Notes: generated by a model not told the origin, from the letters alone. A DNA stretch of 64,000 bases from Rhodococcus sp. ARC_M5 (GCF_022810405.1 NZ_JALGQE010000005.1:248001-312000); one strand, 5' to 3'; shown: positions 24,318 to 33,590, numbered from the stretch's first letter. Made by a program: numbers and translations.

Positions 24318-25559
24318 TTGTCTGCTCCGGCCGGTCAACCGTTGTCCAAGGGTCAGAACGGCCCCCTCACCGTCGGTGACGTCGTCGTCTCCATCTCGCT
24401 GGCCGTACCCGCGGACCTGTCCGCGCTGATGGTCACCGACGCCGGAAAGGTGCGCACGGACGCCGATTTCGTGTTCTTCAACCAGCCCACCGGCCCTGGC
24501 GTCCGCCTCGAGCCCGGCCAGGGCGGACCGGCTCGGCTCGCCGTATCGCTCGCGTCGATTCCCACCGATATCGAGCAGATCCGCGCGGTCATCACCCTCG
24601 ACGACGCGTCGAGCAACTTCGGTCGATCCGCCGCTCCCGTTGCGCGAGTGAGCGACACGGCTGGAAATGTGTTGTACGAGTACACGATCGACGGCTTGAG
24701 CTCGGAGTCGATCGTGATCGCACTGGAGATCTACCGTCGTCAGGGTAGTTGGAAGGTCCGAGCCGTCGGGCAGGGCTACGCCGGCGGGTTCGCCGCGCTG
24801 GTCACCGACCACGGTGTGTCCGTGGACGACGCACCCGCTGCCGCGCCGACACCTCCTCCCGCTCCCGCCACTCCACCGCCGCCGGCCACTCCACCTCCAC
24901 CCGCTGCGCCGCCGGCACCACCGGCCGCCCCGGTCCGCACCGAGGCTCCGGAAGTCAGCCTCACCAAGTCCAAGCCCGTCAGCCTCACGAAGGGCCAGAA
25001 GGTCACCCTCCGCAAGGACGGCGGGGTGGCTCTCACGGTCATCCGCATGGGCCTCGGGTGGGACCCGGTGACCACTCCGAAGAAGGGCGGATTCTTCGGT
25101 GGCGGCGGCCGAGCCGCGAACATCGACCTGGACGCGTCGGCGATCATGCTCGCCGACCGCAACGTCAACGATGTCGTCTACTACGGGCAGCTCAAGGCCA
25201 AGGACGGCTCGATCGTGCACCAGGGCGACAACCTCACCGGTGAGGGCGAGGGCGACGACGAGGTGATCGTGGTCGACCTGACGAGGGTCCCCAAGCACGT
25301 GACCGGCATCATCTTCACGGTCACGTCCTACCGCGGTCAGACGTTCGAGCAGGTCGCGAACGCATTCTGCCGTCTGGTGGACAACACCACCAACACCGAA
25401 CTGGCCCGGTTCACCCTGCAGGGCGGCATGCCGTTCACCGGCCTGGTGATGGCGAAGGTGTACCGCCAGGGCAGTGAGTGGAAGCTCCAGGCCATCGGCG
25501 ACGGCATCCAGGCCAAGCACGCCGGTGAAGCCGTCAAACAGCTCGGCCGCTATATGTGA
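24318..25559 (+). CDS. Two-domain TerD protein with proline-rich linker
   Basis: A 413-residue protein with two TerD domains, about residues 1-175 and 216-413, joined by a Pro/Ala-rich linker. The second domain has both calcium elements (NIDLDASAIML and [13 protein letters not shown]). The first keeps the fold-defining segments ([30 protein letters not shown]) but lacks the acidic loop, so it probably does not bind calcium there. TTG 24318 is chosen because GAGAGAG lies about 9 nt upstream and the product then starts like its relatives. Its 3' end overlaps the convergent GT87 gene by 26 bp. Confidence 0.85.
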   Translation: MSAPAGQPLSKGQNGPLTVGDVVVSISLAVPADLSALMVTDAGKVRTDADFVFFNQPTGPGVRLEPGQGGPARLAVSLASIPTDIEQIRAVITLDDASSNFGRSAAPVARVSDTAGNVLYEYTIDGLSSESIVIALEIYRRQGSWKVRAVGQGYAGGFAALVTDHGVSVDDAPAAAPTPPPAPATPPPPATPPPPAAPPAPPAAPVRTEAPEVSLTKSKPVSLTKGQKVTLRKDGGVALTVIRMGLGWDPVTTPKKGGFFGGGGRAANIDLDASAIMLADRNVNDVVYYGQLKAKDGSIVHQGDNLTGEGEGDDEVIVVDLTRVPKHVTGIIFTVTSYRGQTFEQVANAFCRLVDNTTNTELARFTLQGGMPFTGLVMAKVYRQGSEWKLQAIGDGIQAKHAGEAVKQLGRYM

Positions 25560-27087
25560 CCTTGCGGGCAGTTGTCGTCCGATCTGCAGCGCCGTCGAGC
25601 ACGCCACCGAGCGGGTCGACGGCGCTGCCGTTTCGAATCAAATCCTCGGCCGGACGGTAGATCTGCCGAACGATCAACGCGCACAATCCGATCACGGCGA
25701 CATCGCGCACCACAACGGTCGCGGTGAACCACTGTTCGGGTAGACCCTTGTTCTCCACTCCCAGGTAGTAGTACATCCGCGGGAACCAGACGAACGCGTC
25801 GATCGCCATCCACGCCAACAGAATTCGGCGATGCGGCAGGGCAAGTACCGCCAGCGGAACCAACCACAGCGAATACTGCGGGCTCCACACCTTGTTGGTG
25901 AGCAGGAACCCGGCCACCACCAGGAACACCAGTTGCGCGAGCCGCGGACGCGTCGGTGCCGTCGTGCCGATGTACGCGATCAGCGCACACACGACGGCGA
26001 ACAACACGAGCGTCACGGCATTGAGAACCAAGGGCTTGTCGCCGGGGTAGAGGGGACCGTCGAAACCGGTCCACCCGGTGAACGAAGTGACGACGTTGTA
26101 CAGCGAATCAGGGTCGGCTCCGCGTTCGGAATTGAGCCGGAAGAACTCGTACCATCCCGACGGATACAGCAGTGCGAGAGGCAGATTGACCGCCAGCCAG
26201 GCCCCGATCGCGGCACATGCGGTGATGCCCCACTCACGCATTTTTCCGGTGCGCCAGCACAGCACCAGCAGCGGACCGAGGAACAGCAGGGGATAGAGCT
26301 TGGTGGCACCGCCGAGACCGATCAGAATTCCGGCCAGAACCGGCCGCTTCTTGGCCCAAGCCAGAAGCCCGGTGAGCGCGAAAGCCGTTGCGAGAGCGTC
26401 GAAATTGGTGAAACCATGCACGATCACCAACGGTGAGGCCGCCACGAGGGCCGCATCCCAGATGCGGCGTCCGGCAGCTATCGCGGTGGCCCAGACGGTG
26501 ACCAACCAGGCCACGGCCAGCCCGAGGGCGACCACGTTGAAGTACACGACGACCGGCAGCGCCTGCGGCAGGAAACTCAGTGAGTTCCACACCTTTCCGA
26601 CGACCATCGAGCCGTACTGGTACAGCCCCGCAAGCACCGGGTACTCCATGTACCGAATCTGGCTGGACCCGTCGGCCCTGGTTTCCTCCCAGGACTTCTT
26701 GTACGGGAACGCGCCTTGGTCGAGTCGCTCCGCCCCGTAGAGCGGCACGGTGTCGGAATAACACATCGCCACGTACTGCCGACTGCCGCTCCAGTCGAGT
26801 CCCAATTCACCACCCGGCCCCACCGGGGCCTGCTGGATACACGCGGCCTTGGCGAACCAACCGAAGCAGAGAAACACCACCGCGAGCAGCAGAATCACCC
26901 GGAGCGCGGTGAACCAGCGCTGCCGACCGATCAGCGCATGCCTACCGACCGGACCACCGATGACCGAGGACAGTTCCTCGGTCATCGGATCGGTACGACT
27001 GGGTAGATCGCGGTCTGCTGCGCTCGCCGAGTCGAGGCGACCGGGGCTGGCCACTGCTCGCCCCTTGCGGTCGGGTTCGGTCGTCAC
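25534..27087 (-). CDS. GT87-family membrane glycosyltransferase (Rv0051-like)
   Basis: A 517-residue polytopic protein of the GT87 group. After a short basic cytoplasmic tail, the first helix is RVILLLAVVFLCFGWFAKAAC. The large loop DWSGSRQYVAMCYSDTVPLYGAERLDQGAFPYKKSWEE follows, then about ten helices and NKVWSPQYSLWLVPL. It lies 11 nt after the ponA stop, as Rv0051 follows ponA1 in M. tuberculosis, so the two are likely co-transcribed and involved in envelope assembly. GTG 27087 is used; ATG 26985 is an alternative. Confidence 0.82.
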   Translation of the reverse strand: MTTEPDRKGRAVASPGRLDSASAADRDLPSRTDPMTEELSSVIGGPVGRHALIGRQRWFTALRVILLLAVVFLCFGWFAKAACIQQAPVGPGGELGLDWSGSRQYVAMCYSDTVPLYGAERLDQGAFPYKKSWEETRADGSSQIRYMEYPVLAGLYQYGSMVVGKVWNSLSFLPQALPVVVYFNVVALGLAVAWLVTVWATAIAAGRRIWDAALVAASPLVIVHGFTNFDALATAFALTGLLAWAKKRPVLAGILIGLGGATKLYPLLFLGPLLVLCWRTGKMREWGITACAAIGAWLAVNLPLALLYPSGWYEFFRLNSERGADPDSLYNVVTSFTGWTGFDGPLYPGDKPLVLNAVTLVLFAVVCALIAYIGTTAPTRPRLAQLVFLVVAGFLLTNKVWSPQYSLWLVPLAVLALPHRRILLAWMAIDAFVWFPRMYYYLGVENKGLPEQWFTATVVVRDVAVIGLCALIVRQIYRPAEDLIRNGSAVDPLGGVLDGAADRTTTARKVTYSGRAV

Positions 27088-27098
27088 CGCTGGAGTCG

Positions 27099-29864
27099 TT
27101 ACTGCCCGGGCGCTGCTGGTTCGGGCGCTGCCGGTTCAGGTGCCGCCGGTTCGGGTGCCGGGGGCTGCGCCGGTGCCAGTCCGGGCAGCGGGATGGTCAC
27201 ACCGGGCAGAATCTCGACCTGCCGCGGAGTGATGACCACCGGCGGCGAGATCTCCGTCGGAATCGGCAGAGTCACCTGCGGCGGAGCTGTCGACGGTGCC
27301 ACCGTGGCCGTCGGGGCCGGTGCGGAGTACTGCGGCACTCCGGCCTGACCCGCGATGGCCTCGGGCGTCGGGAAGGTCTCGTTCGAGGTGCCGTCCAACG
27401 TGCCGTCCATCGTGTCTTTCCAGATGTCCGACGGTAGGCCCGAACCATAGATCGGCCCGCCGTAACTGTTCTCGAGCGGCAGACCCTGCTCGGTGCCGAC
27501 CCACACCGCCGTGGACAGCGACGGCGTGTAGCCGACCATCCAGGCGTCCTTGTTCTGCCCGGTGTCTCCGAGCTGAGCGGTACCGGTCTTGGCTGCCGAC
27601 TGACGTCCGCCGGCCAGGTTGTGACCGTTGGAGTAGCCCGCGATCGGACGCATCGCCGAGGTCACGTTGTCCGCGACCGCAGCCGAGACGACCTGCTGAC
27701 CCGCCTCGGGAGCACGATCGAGAAGCACAGTGCCGTCTGCGGTGACGACCCTCTGCACGAAGTGCGGAGTGTGATAAACGCCGGACGCCGCCAGTGTCGC
27801 GTAGGCCGAGGCCATGTCGAGGACTCGGGATTGGTACTGGCCGAGCACGACTCCGTAGTTCGGGCCTGCGTTGTCGGGCTCGGTCAGGGTGGGGCCGACG
27901 CCGTCGATCTCCTGCGGGATGCCGAGCGTGTGAGCCATGTCCGCGATGGCCTGCGGACCGTTGTCCATGCTGAGCATCATGCGGTAGAAGCTCGTGTTGA
28001 GCGACCGCTTGAGCGCCTCGGCGATGGTGCAGGTTCCGCAGGATGCGCCCTCGACGTTGCTGATCTCGATGCCGTTGACGTCGAGCGGAGAACTGTCGTA
28101 CATCTTCGACAGCGGAATGCCCTGGTCCAGCGCGGCGGCCAGACCGAACACCTTGAACGACGATCCGGTCTGCAACCCGGACTGCGCGAAGTCGAACCCT
28201 CGCCCGTCCGCGCCGCCGTAGTACGAGCGGACTGCGCCGGTGCGGGGATCGACCGACACCGACGCCGTCCGCAGTTCGGACGGTTCGCCCTCGAGGTTGT
28301 CGTTGACAGCCTCGACCGCAGCCGCTTGAGCCTTCGGATCGATGGTCGTGGTGATCTGCAGGCCCTCGGTATTGAGGTCCTGATCGCTGATACCCACAGC
28401 TGACAACTCGCGCAGCACCTGGGCCTTGATCAGACCGTCCGGCCCTGCGTCCTGGGCATCGCCGGTATCGACCTGTGAGGTAGGGACCACCGCCGGGAAC
28501 ATCATCGCCTCTCGCTGGGGCGCGTCGAGCTGACCCTGCGAGACCATTCCGTCGAGCACGTAATCCCAACGAGCTTGCGCGCCGGTGGGGTTCACCTCTG
28601 GATCGAGGTTGGATGGCTGCTGGATGACCGCGGCCAGGACCGCACCCTCTTCGACCGAGAGCTGATCCACGGACTTGCCGAAATACGCGGTCGAGGCGGC
28701 GGCTATGCCGTAGGCACCGCGGCCGAAGTAGATGGTGTTGAGATACGCCGCGAGAATGTCGTCCTTGGACCACTGACGCGCCATCTTCGAGGAGATCACG
28801 AGCTCACGCATCTTGCGGGTCAGCGTCCGATCGTTACCGACCAACGCGTTCTTCACGTACTGCTGGGTGATGGTCGAACCGCCGCCTGCGCTGTCGCGTC
28901 CGAGCACGTTGTCACGTAACGCTCTGCCGAAACCGGTCACCGAGAATCCGGGATTGGAGTAGAAATCGCGATCCTCGGCCGAGAGCACGGCATTACGCAC
29001 ATGCTCCGGAATCTGGTCGATCGTCACGTCGGTGCGGTTGCCCTCGGGTGGCACCACCTTGCCGAGCACACTCGCGCCGTCGGCGGCGAAGATCGTGGCG
29101 ACCTGGTTGGTCCTGATGTCGCCGGGACGCGGCACGTCCTCGACGGTGTACGCCACCATGAACGCCAGGATCGGCACGATCAGACCCAGGGCGATCAACG
29201 CATACATCGTGCGTCGAGCTACCCGCCACTTGGACTTCTTCTTCGTATTCGCGGCGGAACCTCTTTCGGGCGGCTCGGGCGGTTCGCTGCCCGAGGAGAG
29301 AACTGATGGATCGTTCGGTTCGTGGGGTGGTGGCACAGCACCGGACCGGGTGACGCCCGTCGGGGCTCCGGATCGAATCGGAGGTGCGACGGGCGGCTCC
29401 CCGTAACGGCGTTCACCGTAGGGGCGGTCGCCCGCGGGACGGCCGCTCACCGGATCGACAGGCGGCCTCCCCTGCGGAGGACGCCCCTGTGGCGGCATCG
29501 GACGCTGACCGGGGGGCGGTCCGGGTCGCTGTCCGGGAGGAGGTCCTGGTCGCTGCCCGGGAGGCGGCATCGGAGGTCGGCCCTCTGGCGGCAGCGGACG
29601 CTGCCCGGGAGGGGGTACCGGGCGCTGCCCGGGGGGCGGTCCGGGTCGCTGACCGGGAGGAGGTCCTGGTCGCTGCCCGGCAGGCGGCATCGGAGGACGA
29701 CCCTGCGGCGGCACCGGACGCTGCCCGGGAGGGGGTACCGGACGACGCCCGGGTGGATCGGAATGTCGACTGCCGCGCGGCGACCCGGGCACGTCGGGAC
29801 GCCGTCCGGAGTCGCTACGGCCCGGTTCGTTGCTACCCGGGTTGTTGTCGTAGGGGGAACTCAC
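27099..29864 (-). CDS. ponA: Bifunctional penicillin-binding protein 1 (PonA)
   Basis: A 921-residue class A PBP that polymerises and cross-links peptidoglycan. A long cytoplasmic Pro/Gly/Arg-rich tail (residues 1-210) contains tandem repeats. One membrane helix (MYALIALGLIVPILAFMVAY) follows. The GT51 domain has AEDRDFYSNPGF and GGSTITQQYVKN. The transpeptidase domain has SxxK in TGSSFKVFG, SxN in SLNTSF and KTG in AAKTGTAQ. The C-terminal tail is Pro-rich. GTG start with GGAG upstream. It sits between DUF5318 and GT87, as ponA1 does in mycobacteria. Confidence 0.95.
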   Translation of the reverse strand: MSSPYDNNPGSNEPGRSDSGRRPDVPGSPRGSRHSDPPGRRPVPPPGQRPVPPQGRPPMPPAGQRPGPPPGQRPGPPPGQRPVPPPGQRPLPPEGRPPMPPPGQRPGPPPGQRPGPPPGQRPMPPQGRPPQGRPPVDPVSGRPAGDRPYGERRYGEPPVAPPIRSGAPTGVTRSGAVPPPHEPNDPSVLSSGSEPPEPPERGSAANTKKKSKWRVARRTMYALIALGLIVPILAFMVAYTVEDVPRPGDIRTNQVATIFAADGASVLGKVVPPEGNRTDVTIDQIPEHVRNAVLSAEDRDFYSNPGFSVTGFGRALRDNVLGRDSAGGGSTITQQYVKNALVGNDRTLTRKMRELVISSKMARQWSKDDILAAYLNTIYFGRGAYGIAAASTAYFGKSVDQLSVEEGAVLAAVIQQPSNLDPEVNPTGAQARWDYVLDGMVSQGQLDAPQREAMMFPAVVPTSQVDTGDAQDAGPDGLIKAQVLRELSAVGISDQDLNTEGLQITTTIDPKAQAAAVEAVNDNLEGEPSELRTASVSVDPRTGAVRSYYGGADGRGFDFAQSGLQTGSSFKVFGLAAALDQGIPLSKMYDSSPLDVNGIEISNVEGASCGTCTIAEALKRSLNTSFYRMMLSMDNGPQAIADMAHTLGIPQEIDGVGPTLTEPDNAGPNYGVVLGQYQSRVLDMASAYATLAASGVYHTPHFVQRVVTADGTVLLDRAPEAGQQVVSAAVADNVTSAMRPIAGYSNGHNLAGGRQSAAKTGTAQLGDTGQNKDAWMVGYTPSLSTAVWVGTEQGLPLENSYGGPIYGSGLPSDIWKDTMDGTLDGTSNETFPTPEAIAGQAGVPQYSAPAPTATVAPSTAPPQVTLPIPTEISPPVVITPRQVEILPGVTIPLPGLAPAQPPAPEPAAPEPAAPEPAAPGQ
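29501..29750 (-). repeat. 120-bp tandem repeat in the 5' part of ponA
   Basis: Positions 29521-29620 and 29641-29740 are nearly identical, with an exact 120-bp period, and part of a further copy lies to the left. The repeat codes 40 residues of the Pro/Gly/Gln/Arg-rich cytoplasmic tail (units such as QRPGPPPG). Confidence 0.85.
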
Positions 29865-29933
29865 GTACGAATCTCCAGTAATTTCGGCGGCCGCGTCGAA
29901 TTCTCGGTGAATGGGGTCAGCGGAGCGATTGTG

Positions 29934-30365
29934 TCATTCACTCGCTGTTCGACGGTTCGGTTGACGGGAACCCGATCGCGGACGACGGGGTTGCTTGGGC
30001 GCAGGGACGGCCCCGAGGACGTAGGACTGGACGAGATGGTTCCAACTGCACGACCGACACACCTCGACCACGTGGACCGAGAACTCCTCCTGGGTCGCCG
30101 CCAGGCGGACGAGTTCGTCCGCCGTTCTCGCCGACCCGGACAGTGTCCCCAGTTTCTCGCCGAACACCCAGGACACCAGCGTGAGCTGCTCCTTGCGGCA
30201 GATGGGACAGACCACGTCGCTGCCACGTCCGTGGAACTTGGCAGCGCGCAGCAGGTACGGATCTGCGTCGCAGACCGCTGCCACGCCCGTCCTACCGGAG
30301 TAGACCTCGGCCAGCAGCGACCGACGCTGAAGGGCGTAGTCCACCACCTGTCGCTGAAGTCGCAC
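29934..30365 (-). CDS. DUF5318 zinc-ribbon-like protein (Rv0049-like)
   Basis: A 143-residue protein matching DUF5318. It opens VRLQRQVVDYALQRRSLLAEVYSGRTG and carries two Cys pairs, CPIC and CRSC, that could form a zinc ribbon. A basic Pro/Arg tail ends in RTASE, as in Rv0049. It is always found just upstream of ponA1 in mycobacteria, but its role is not established. GTG 30365 is chosen because TACTCT lies exactly 7 nt upstream (leaderless layout), and it matches the family start. ponA follows after 69 nt. Confidence 0.87.
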   Translation of the reverse strand: MRLQRQVVDYALQRRSLLAEVYSGRTGVAAVCDADPYLLRAAKFHGRGSDVVCPICRKEQLTLVSWVFGEKLGTLSGSARTADELVRLAATQEEFSVHVVEVCRSCSWNHLVQSYVLGAVPAPKQPRRPRSGSRQPNRRTASE

Positions 30366-30372
30366 GGGGACC

Positions 30373-30378
30373 AGAGTA
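30373..30378 (-). promoter_or_regulatory. -10 hexamer of the DUF5318-ponA operon (TACTCT)
   Basis: On the minus strand TACTCT is followed by 7 nt and GTG 30365. No ribosome binding site is present; leaderless layout. Confidence 0.55.
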
Positions 30379-30669
30379 CGTGCGGGCCCACCGATGCGGA
30401 CCTGCGAACCCCGCCTCGGCAACGAGGAGGGCCCGTTCGGGCCGCCGGAAACAATGCTTCACCTGTGCCGACACGGTCGGCCCCTCGAATCCGGCAAGAG
30501 ACGGAGATCGCACGAAGATGGCCTCTTCGATGAGCGTCACCCTGCCCGGGCGGCATGGACCGACTCGGGCTACGGACCCTGGTCGTGCCGTCGATCGGTA
30601 TGACCATTCATCTTGGGGGCGTGCCTACGCGCAGTTCCGATCACGAGATCGAAGCGAGCATCTGATCCC
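30379..30669. other. Divergent promoter region between DUF5318 and GNAT
   Basis: About 300 bp bounded by the two leaderless -10 hexamers. Open frames run through it on both strands, but none shows recognisable homology, a ribosome site or a convincing start. I see no other element. Confidence 0.5.
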
Positions 30670-30675
30670 TACACT
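30670..30675 (+). promoter_or_regulatory. -10 hexamer of a leaderless transcript (TACACT)
   Basis: TACACT, 7 nt, then ATG 30683 with no ribosome site. Supports the GNAT start over the longer open frame. Confidence 0.5.
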
Positions 30676-30682
30676 TGTTCGC

Positions 30683-31213
30683 ATGTTCGGCACATCGGGA
30701 ATCCACGTGCGGCCCCGACGACACGGCGACCTGACCACCCTCCTGCCCATCCTGCAACGTGCCCACGAAACACACCGGTACCCCGTGCGCGCAGCAGCGG
30801 TGCGAGCAGACTGGCTTTCACCACCACACGAACTGGCAGCGTGGGTCGCCGAGTACGACGACGCCGTCGTCGGCCATGTCGCGCTGCACCCGACGGCAGC
30901 ACCGGAAGCCGATCCCGGTGCGGACGACGCGAGTGCGCAGTGGCAGCGAGCAACGGGGGTGGCTGCCGATCGGCTCGCTGTGGTGTCGCGATTCGTCACC
31001 AACGGTTCCGTACCGGGCAGCGGAACGACCTTGCTTGCACACGCAATCGATGCAGCGCACGATGCGGGCCGCGTGGCGGTACTGCTCGTCGATCCGAGTA
31101 GCGCCGCCCTCGGCTTCTACCGCAGGCGAGGTTGGCGACAGATCGGGACGTCTGCGCAGCAGTGGGGCGAGTATCGAGTCGACGCAGCGCTGATGGTGGC
31201 ACCGGCTCGCTGA
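30683..31213 (+). CDS. GNAT-family N-acetyltransferase
   Basis: A 176-residue acetyltransferase. It opens IHVRPRRHGDLTTLLPILQRAHE. Motif A is ADRLAVVSRFVTNGSVPGSGTTLLAHAI, with an acetyl-CoA loop (N-G-S-V-P-G-S-G) that departs from the usual Q/R-x-x-G-x-G/A. Motif B is SAALGFYRRRGWRQIG. Substrate unknown. The frame is open for 300 nt upstream, but the leaderless -10 and the start of homology favour ATG 30683. Confidence 0.82.
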   Translation: MFGTSGIHVRPRRHGDLTTLLPILQRAHETHRYPVRAAAVRADWLSPPHELAAWVAEYDDAVVGHVALHPTAAPEADPGADDASAQWQRATGVAADRLAVVSRFVTNGSVPGSGTTLLAHAIDAAHDAGRVAVLLVDPSSAALGFYRRRGWRQIGTSAQQWGEYRVDAALMVAPAR

Positions 31214-31245
31214 ACCGACAGGCCACTCCACGTCACACCGCTCGA

Positions 31246-31653
31246 TCACGCCAACAGAGCGAACAGGGCACACGTCACAGCACCGCAGAGACGTACGCGG
31301 TCCGCTGATCGCAGCCGACTCATCAGGTGTCCGTTGCGTCCTGCACGCCCCAGTTCGCCATGCGTGGGGGCAGCCACGAAGGCAGTCGCCGCCGCGGAGA
31401 CCACCGCACCCCCAACGCTTGCCAAGACGGCCGCGTGGATGGGCCCGGACACCAACACCCAGAGACACGCAGCAGCGAGCAGTCCGTAGACCGGCCCGAC
31501 GACGAGGGTCATCCGCCGCGAATGCGCGTCGTGGGCACGCGACCAGTCGTCGTCCGGAACCTCCGCCAGCGCCGGGTAGACGACGCCGGTCACCACCATC
31601 TGAAAGCCCAGGTGGAGGGCAGCGGCGGCGAGAAGCGCGTCGACCGGGGTCAT
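31246..31653 (-). CDS. DUF1772-like membrane protein
   Basis: A 135-residue protein with four hydrophobic segments. It resembles DUF1772-type proteins through ALHLGFQMVVTGVVYPAL at the first helix and PTHGELGRAGRNGHLMSRLRSADRVR before the last. Function unknown. ATG 31653 is preceded by TATCGT and a 7-nt spacer, so the long upstream open frame is discarded. It is divergent from padR, whose operator lies in the shared gap, so it may be a PadR target. Confidence 0.7.
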   Translation of the reverse strand: MTPVDALLAAAALHLGFQMVVTGVVYPALAEVPDDDWSRAHDAHSRRMTLVVGPVYGLLAAACLWVLVSGPIHAAVLASVGGAVVSAAATAFVAAPTHGELGRAGRNGHLMSRLRSADRVRLCGAVTCALFALLA

Positions 31654-31660
31654 GTGCCGC

Positions 31661-31666
31661 ACGATA
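31661..31666 (-). promoter_or_regulatory. -10 hexamer of a leaderless transcript (TATCGT)
   Basis: On the minus strand TATCGT is followed by 7 nt and ATG 31653, with no ribosome site. Confidence 0.5.
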
Positions 31667-31818
31667 CGTTCACGGACTCGTCCGCCGTCGATCGGTGACG
31701 TCGAGCGGCGGTCGCGTCGACCGTCCCGCGTGAGCAGAACAACGATCGAGTCACACGGATGCAGCCGGTCGGCACACTCGGGAACGGCGAGCGATACACG
31801 CCACCGAGTTGTCAGAAT

Positions 31819-31837
31819 ATGTATCGGCGCGATACAT
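31819..31837. promoter_or_regulatory. Palindromic operator upstream of padR
   Basis: Perfect 8-3-8 inverted repeat ATGTATCGGCGCGATACAT. PadR family operators typically contain ATGT and ACAT half-sites separated by 8 or more bases, which this matches. It lies 67 nt before padR, in the gap shared with the DUF1772-like gene, so autoregulation is likely. Confidence 0.7.
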
Positions 31838-31903
31838 TCTCCGATAGTGCAGTCAATCGCATCGTCGTGTTGTGATCGCAAGAAATAGAGAAGGGGGAGT
31901 TGC

Positions 31904-32494
31904 ATGCTCGAGCTGGCAATTCTCGGTTTGCTTCTCCAATCACCCATGCACGGCTACGAGCTCCGCAAACGGCTGACCGGCCTGCTCGGAGCTTTTCGAG
32001 CGTTTTCGTACGGATCGCTGTACCCGGCACTCCGTCGACTACAAGCCGACGGTCTCATTGCCGAGGACGCCGGTCCCGACTTGCTCGTGAAGAGACGAGC
32101 GAAACGGGTGTACGTGCTCACCCCCCTCGGCAGGGAACGATTTGCCGAACTGGTGGCCGACACCGGACCGCAGAACTACACCGACGACGGATTCGGCGTG
32201 CATCTTGCCTTCTTCAGTCGGACTCCAGCGGAAGCTCGAGTCCGCATCCTCGAAGGCAGACGTCGCCAGGTCGAGGAGCGCCGAGAAGGCCTCCGCGACG
32301 CTGTGGCCAAGGCGAACGGGACACTCGACCGCTACACCAGGCAGTTACACCAGCTCGGACTCGAATCGAGCGAACGCGAGGTGCGCTGGCTCAACGAAGT
32401 CATCGCAGCCGAGCAGGCCGAACCCAACACAGCACCGTCCCACACAGCACCGAACATGACAGTCAAGACAGAAGGAGAACCCGACCATGGGTGA
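31904..32494 (+). CDS. PadR-family transcriptional regulator
   Basis: A 196-residue regulator. The N-terminal winged helix is [23 protein letters not shown] with the wing [19 protein letters not shown] long C-terminal helical dimerisation domain of the Vir_act_alpha_C type follows. GGGGGAG precedes the ATG. It overlaps the next gene, ino1, by 8 nt. The same pair is Rv0047c-ino1 in M. tuberculosis, so it probably controls inositol synthesis and its own expression through the palindrome upstream. Confidence 0.9.
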   Translation: MLELAILGLLLQSPMHGYELRKRLTGLLGAFRAFSYGSLYPALRRLQADGLIAEDAGPDLLVKRRAKRVYVLTPLGRERFAELVADTGPQNYTDDGFGVHLAFFSRTPAEARVRILEGRRRQVEERREGLRDAVAKANGTLDRYTRQLHQLGLESSEREVRWLNEVIAAEQAEPNTAPSHTAPNMTVKTEGEPDHG

Positions 32495-33569
32495 GAACAA
32501 CAACGCAATCCGCGTGGCCATTGTGGGTGTGGGCAACTGCGCCTCATCCCTGGTCCAGGGTGTCGAGTACTACAAGGACGCGGACGAGAACGCCAGCGTT
32601 CCCGGCCTCATGCACGTCATGTTCGGCAAGTACCACGTCCGCGACGTCGAGTTCGTCGCCGCGTTCGACGTGGACGCCAAGAAGGTCGGCTTCGATCTCT
32701 CCGAGGCCATCTTCTCCAGCGAGAACAACACCATCAAGATCGCCGACGTACCGCCGAAGGACGTCCACGTCCTGCGCGGACCGACCCTCGACGGCCTCGG
32801 CAAGTACTACCGCGAGACCATCACCGAGGCCGACGGCGACGCCGTCGACGTGGCGCAGGCCCTGCGTGACGCCAAGGTGGACGTGCTCGTGTCCTACCTC
32901 CCCGTCGGATCCGAAGAAGCCGACAAGTTCTACGCACAGGCCTCCATCGACGCAGGCGTCGCCTTCGTCAACGCACTCCCCGTCTTCATCGCCAGCGATC
33001 CCGTCTGGGCCAAGAAGTTCGAGGACGCAGGCGTCCCCATCGTGGGCGACGACATCAAGAGCCAGGTCGGTGCCACCATCACCCACCGCGTCATGGCCAA
33101 GCTCTTCGAGGACCGCGGCGTGCAGCTCGACCGCACCATGCAGCTCAACGTCGGCGGCAACATGGACTTCCTCAACATGCTCGAGCGCACCCGCCTCGAG
33201 TCGAAGAAGATCTCCAAGACCCAGGCCGTGACGTCGAACCTCCAGAAGGAGTTCAACGCCAAGGACGTCCACATCGGACCGTCGGATCACGTCGGCTGGC
33301 TCGACGACCGCAAGTGGGCCTACGTCCGCCTCGAAGGCCGCGCCTTCGGTGACGTTCCCCTGAGCCTCGAGTACAAGCTCGAAGTATGGGACTCGCCCAA
33401 CTCCGCAGGCGTCATCATCGACGCAGTCCGCGCCGCGAAAATCGCCAAGGACCGCGGCATCGGTGGACCGGTCATCCCGGCCTCGGCCTACCTGATGAAG
33501 AGCCCGCCGAAGCAACTCGCCGACGACGTCGCTCGCGAACAGCTGGAAGCGTTCATCATCGACGCGTAG
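32487..33569 (+). CDS. ino1: Inositol-1-phosphate synthase
   Basis: A 360-residue NAD-dependent enzyme that converts glucose 6-phosphate to 1D-myo-inositol 3-phosphate, the entry to phosphatidylinositol, lipoarabinomannan and mycothiol. The nucleotide loop [16 protein letters not shown] is at residues 10-25. Further signatures are [42 protein letters not shown] and the [11 protein letters not shown] block with the active-site lysines around SKKISKT. The short actinobacterial form is complete. AAGGAG lies upstream. A large inverted repeat follows the stop. Confidence 0.97.
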   Translation: MGENNNAIRVAIVGVGNCASSLVQGVEYYKDADENASVPGLMHVMFGKYHVRDVEFVAAFDVDAKKVGFDLSEAIFSSENNTIKIADVPPKDVHVLRGPTLDGLGKYYRETITEADGDAVDVAQALRDAKVDVLVSYLPVGSEEADKFYAQASIDAGVAFVNALPVFIASDPVWAKKFEDAGVPIVGDDIKSQVGATITHRVMAKLFEDRGVQLDRTMQLNVGGNMDFLNMLERTRLESKKISKTQAVTSNLQKEFNAKDVHIGPSDHVGWLDDRKWAYVRLEGRAFGDVPLSLEYKLEVWDSPNSAGVIIDAVRAAKIAKDRGIGGPVIPASAYLMKSPPKQLADDVAREQLEAFIIDA

Positions 33570-33590
33570 TCCGCAGCAACACGCGAACAC

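Noticed and set aside
30292..30540. Possible minus-strand small gene upstream of DUF5318
   Set aside because: No ribosome site or homology, and it overlaps the well-supported leaderless DUF5318 start in another frame.
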